Notes under the pieces: model-generated | What the model was told of the DNA's origin: nothing | Database searches by the model: none | The model's input: the letters and a program-made list of their open reading frames with translations, nothing else | Position numbers and translations under genes: made by a program | From: Juglans regia | Lineage: Eukaryota; Streptophyta; Magnoliopsida; Fagales; Juglandaceae | Length of the DNA: 64,000 bases | NCBI RefSeq assembly: GCF_001411555.2 | Contig: NC_049915.1 | Span: 14,770,640-14,834,639, forward strand | Direction of reading: 5' to 3' | Part shown: piece after piece, positions 61,144-64,000 of the stretch | Numbering within the stretch: the stretch's first letter is position 1 | Layout of the letters: each line of letters opens with the position of its first letter

Positions 61144-62199
61144 TTGGCTTGCATTTGAGGGAGAAATATGGACTGCGCTTTACATATTAGTCAAATTTGA
61201 TGCCCATATTTGTTACCTGTAATGGTCTTTGGCCATCATTTTTCCATTGATTTTTATTCTTCTTTACCATTTGGTCATTAATGACCCGTTCACACACTCT
61301 GATATGCTATGTCGATAACACTGCTTCAAAAATGCCATCATCATAAAAACTGAATTGATATAAATTCTATCAACTCCAAAACTAGGTAAAGCACTTCCAT
61401 ACATACACACCATATTTTATATATTTCTTCCGTTATCATTAAACATGATCCACATAAAATACCAACTCCAAAATTAGCCAATATAAATAACATAGCAAAG
61501 CAAAGAAGTTTACAACAATATGGCAACTTGCAGAAGCAATTCATACATATAGATTCAAGAAATGTATGGTGAAAAGCATGAGCTGTGGTCTTGGCTCAAA
61601 AACACTTTTACTCCAAATCACTTAGTCTCTCAGGCATTATTGTGTCTTTAAAATAGTTGTCCATTCAAGTCCCCTTGCTAATTGATCGACACCTGCTGCA
61701 TAAAAATAACAAGATAGCCTTATCCATTACTATCGTGTTATTAATAATTGTGGAGGCTAGCAGACAGGAATAACTTTAAGAAGAGAAAGCTCATTAGTAA
61801 CTTTCTACCCTTAATGATAGTTTCTGGACTCATTTAATGATTCCTAACTTAAATATCCAATGGTAAAAAAATCTGCAACCCAATATATGCTATCTTAGAT
61901 ATCTGTATGGCAAGAAAATCTGCAGAAATTACACAATATCTTAAATATCCAATAGCAAAAAAAATGCAACATTATGGACTATCTTAAATATCCAATGGCA
62001 AAAATATCTACAACTACATAAGCTATCTTAAATATCCAAAAACCAATCCTACAATTTCTAAAATAAATTGCGAATAACCACTTTTATCTAAATGCATGGT
62101 ACGACAAAAACCAGATAATATGGGGAATAATAATTAAATACATGGACTGGGAATGCAAATGAGTAATATGCACCTGTCAACATTCATGTACTATATGAC

Positions 62200-63960
62200 C
62201 TTCATATCACTTCCAACCAAGCCACATCCAAAATTGCCCAACAGAAATTTTTTTTGTTCACCATCGTCCCCATCAACTGGCTGATCAACCTTCAGCAGCA
62301 GTTCAAAAAATCAAAAGCAGGGATGATTTCATGTACCCAAGATGCCTAAGCATCAATGGGAGTCTCGTTATGAAACTCTCTTTGAGACTCCAAATCTTTT
62401 ATGCGAGTGTTCATCAATTTGTCATAGTTTTTAAATTGGTTCTTGAATTCTAATAAATCATATCTCAGGGCCTCTAACAGGTTCTTGTACAAATTTGCAT
62501 CATTTTTGTTCTTCTCGTTCTCCTCAACAATGCATTAATAATCCCTATTATTCTGTAATGAAATAGATGGTTCAGGTATAATAGAGTCGCTTAGTCCTGT
62601 TGCATAACCTGGTCGATATCATAAAACCTCCTTGAATACTGCATTAGCTACTTCATCCATGTTCTCATCCACCTCGGTCTCATTCAACCGCTCAAGCATC
62701 AGATTCCACATCCCATAGATAATGAACATTATGTAATATTTAAGAAGTTTTAATTTAAAAACATCAATAGATTTAACCACTTACGTAATTGTATTCTGCA
62801 ATGTCGGTGATAAATCTACCTTTCTTTCTTGACCAATGCACTTCTTTATAAAAAGCTACCAAATTCGGGGATTGTTCCTTCTTTATTATCAAAGACTTTG
62901 TTAGGTACTCCAATCATATAATAGAAATAACTCTTTCTCGTATATGAATGTACTACCTACAACTTACTGTTTCCTCTAGTATCCTAATGAAAGGCTTCCT
63001 GCCACCTATATGGTTGATCCGTTGTTTTCGCCTATTTTTTCTATTTCTCTTTGACATTTTCTGATATTATATTTTCAAACATTACTTCATCATTCTCTAT
63101 AATAATCCCTCCCGTACTAGTAATAAAAAATGATATGTAAACCATTAGATATAACAAAGAAAGAACTTAATATACATAAATATTTACCTTGAAGCCTTCA
63201 CTTGACCACATTGCACATAAGTGTTCCCATACAGGCTTCTCCACCCAAGTTGTCCCACCAGAAAGTGTCGTTTCCTGTGTTGCATACCCCAGGTATTGCT
63301 TACGCAATAGATAGTGGAATGCATTGTATTTTCGAGCAAGTGCATTTGTCACACACTCACGATGGGAAGTTTGTGTCCAATCCAATATAAAGCCAGCCTA
63401 TGAAAAAAAATATTAGTGAATATTGCATTTCTTTTAAGACTGTTGGTTTGCAGTAGTGAAATTTTGTTTCATACTAAACAATTAATAAAATTAATACTCG
63501 AACACGATCAATGAGCTCATTTTTCTCCTCTTTGTCTACTTTTTTCCAACTTGCATGGCGCTTGTTTGCATGAAGCCTCACAACCGTTGTCACTCATCCA
63601 GAAAATATGTTGTAATTCTCGCACAATGGACCTCTTTGTCCATCCTTAATATTCAATGGTATCTTCCCAAATTTACGAAGGCGTTCAAATAACGTGTCTT
63701 TTGATGGTCCTCGACCACGTTTTCAAGTTGGTAAATCTGTAGAATCTGAGCCCAACATCATTAATTCTATTAGAGCTCTCTTGACAAAGTGATCGAAAAG
63801 GTGGGATAAACATTACTATTCTCAAAAGGGTCAATCTTTCAACTTACGTTCAGTGGCCACAGTCCTAGGAGGATCATTAGCATCTTCTATGGCCTCATAC
63901 ACACACATATTTGTTCGTTGAGTTGAGTCATCTGATGATTCAACCTACTTTGTATCTCAT
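62200..63960 (-). pseudogene. Plant Ptta/En/Spm-type transposase, degenerate
   Basis: Exon-like pieces occur in order on the minus strand. The first (about 63480-63720) reads RGRGPSKDTLFERLRKFGKIPLNI and, after an in-frame stop, RLHANKRHASWKKVDKEEKNELI. The next (63186-63402) reads LDWTQTSHRECVTNALARKYNAFHY... WEHLCAMWSSEGFK with a GT donor. Then come KMSKRNRKNRRKQRINHIGGRKPF (about 62960-63050), PNLVAFYKEVHWSRKKGRFI (about 62790-62860), and an acidic, coiled-coil-like tail (NLMLERLNETEVDE, then LMNTRIKDLESQRESF, to about 62340). This matches the plant transposase (Ptta/En/Spm, Transposase_24) family. Internal stops show that it is not functional as written. Confidence 0.75.
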
Positions 63961-64000
63961 ACATAATGCAATAGTGGAGGTCCATGATGTAACCTTGAGA

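Larger units (their letters stand above)
60281..64000. mobile_element. CACTA (En/Spm) DNA transposon, left part
   Basis: The left end at 60281 reads CACTACAACGATTGCAGG, matching the CACTACAA terminus of plant CACTA elements. About 800 bp of subterminal sequence rich in short recurring words (CGCAAT, GTCGCC, CTGCTAAAA) follow. A degenerate En/Spm-type transposase lies further in on the minus strand. The right end and the 3-bp target duplication are outside the window. Confidence 0.72.

Noticed and set aside
1..64000. tRNA, rRNA or organelle-derived insertions
   Set aside because: I looked for typical tRNA box words and plastid or rRNA text and saw none, but small RNA genes cannot be excluded by eye.

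Overview
This is a nuclear window from a plant, almost certainly a woody eudicot. The evidence is long intron-rich genes with GT-AG junctions, many LINE, Ty1/copia, CACTA and MITE copies, AT-rich spacers, and proteins that read as orthologues of Arabidopsis genes. The Tourist-like MITE family and LINE tails look like those I know from walnut or hickory (Fagales), but the species assignment is inference.

Two intact host genes dominate, both on the minus strand. The first (4126-43981) is an SCD1 orthologue: an N-terminal DENN module, a middle region and a C-terminal WD40 propeller. I resolved 31 coding exons that join in frame to 1,209 residues over about 40 kb. The second (50715-57385) is a membrane-anchored pepsin-like aspartic protease resembling Arabidopsis At1g49050 (APCB1): nine exons and 567 residues. 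From memory, these two genes are also neighbours in Arabidopsis (At1g49040 and At1g49050), so the pair looks like conserved microsynteny.

Much of the SCD1 gene is intronic transposon. Intron 18 alone (13307-29343, 16 kb) holds inverted LINE pieces with a solo LTR inside one of them, an old GC-rich and pyrimidine-rich repeat block, a young complete Ty1/copia element (18147-23311, TSD CCCTA), a second decayed relative of it ending in a near-perfect hairpin, and another pair of inverted LINE fragments. Intron 17 carries a 2.5-kb 5'-truncated LINE with an open ORF and a clear TSD. Smaller LINE and MITE insertions sit in introns 2, 5, 7, 19, 21, 22 and 29. No coding exon is broken.

The left edge (1-3300) holds a fragment of a CC-NB-LRR resistance gene and a decayed LRR receptor-kinase gene that keeps its signal peptide and LRRs but has no kinase domain. 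The 6.7 kb between the two intact genes contains microsatellites, a short tandem repeat and a MITE. Right of the protease gene are two back-to-back MITEs, a stray exon-like fragment of an ABC transporter (59857-59926) and the left end of a CACTA (En/Spm) transposon whose degenerate transposase runs to the window edge.

I saw no unambiguous new biological system. The most unusual structures are the terminal hairpin of the second copia element, the exon copy inside a 90-nt SCD1 intron, the 31-nt LINE-tail insertion, and the TE load carried by a gene that still reads intact.
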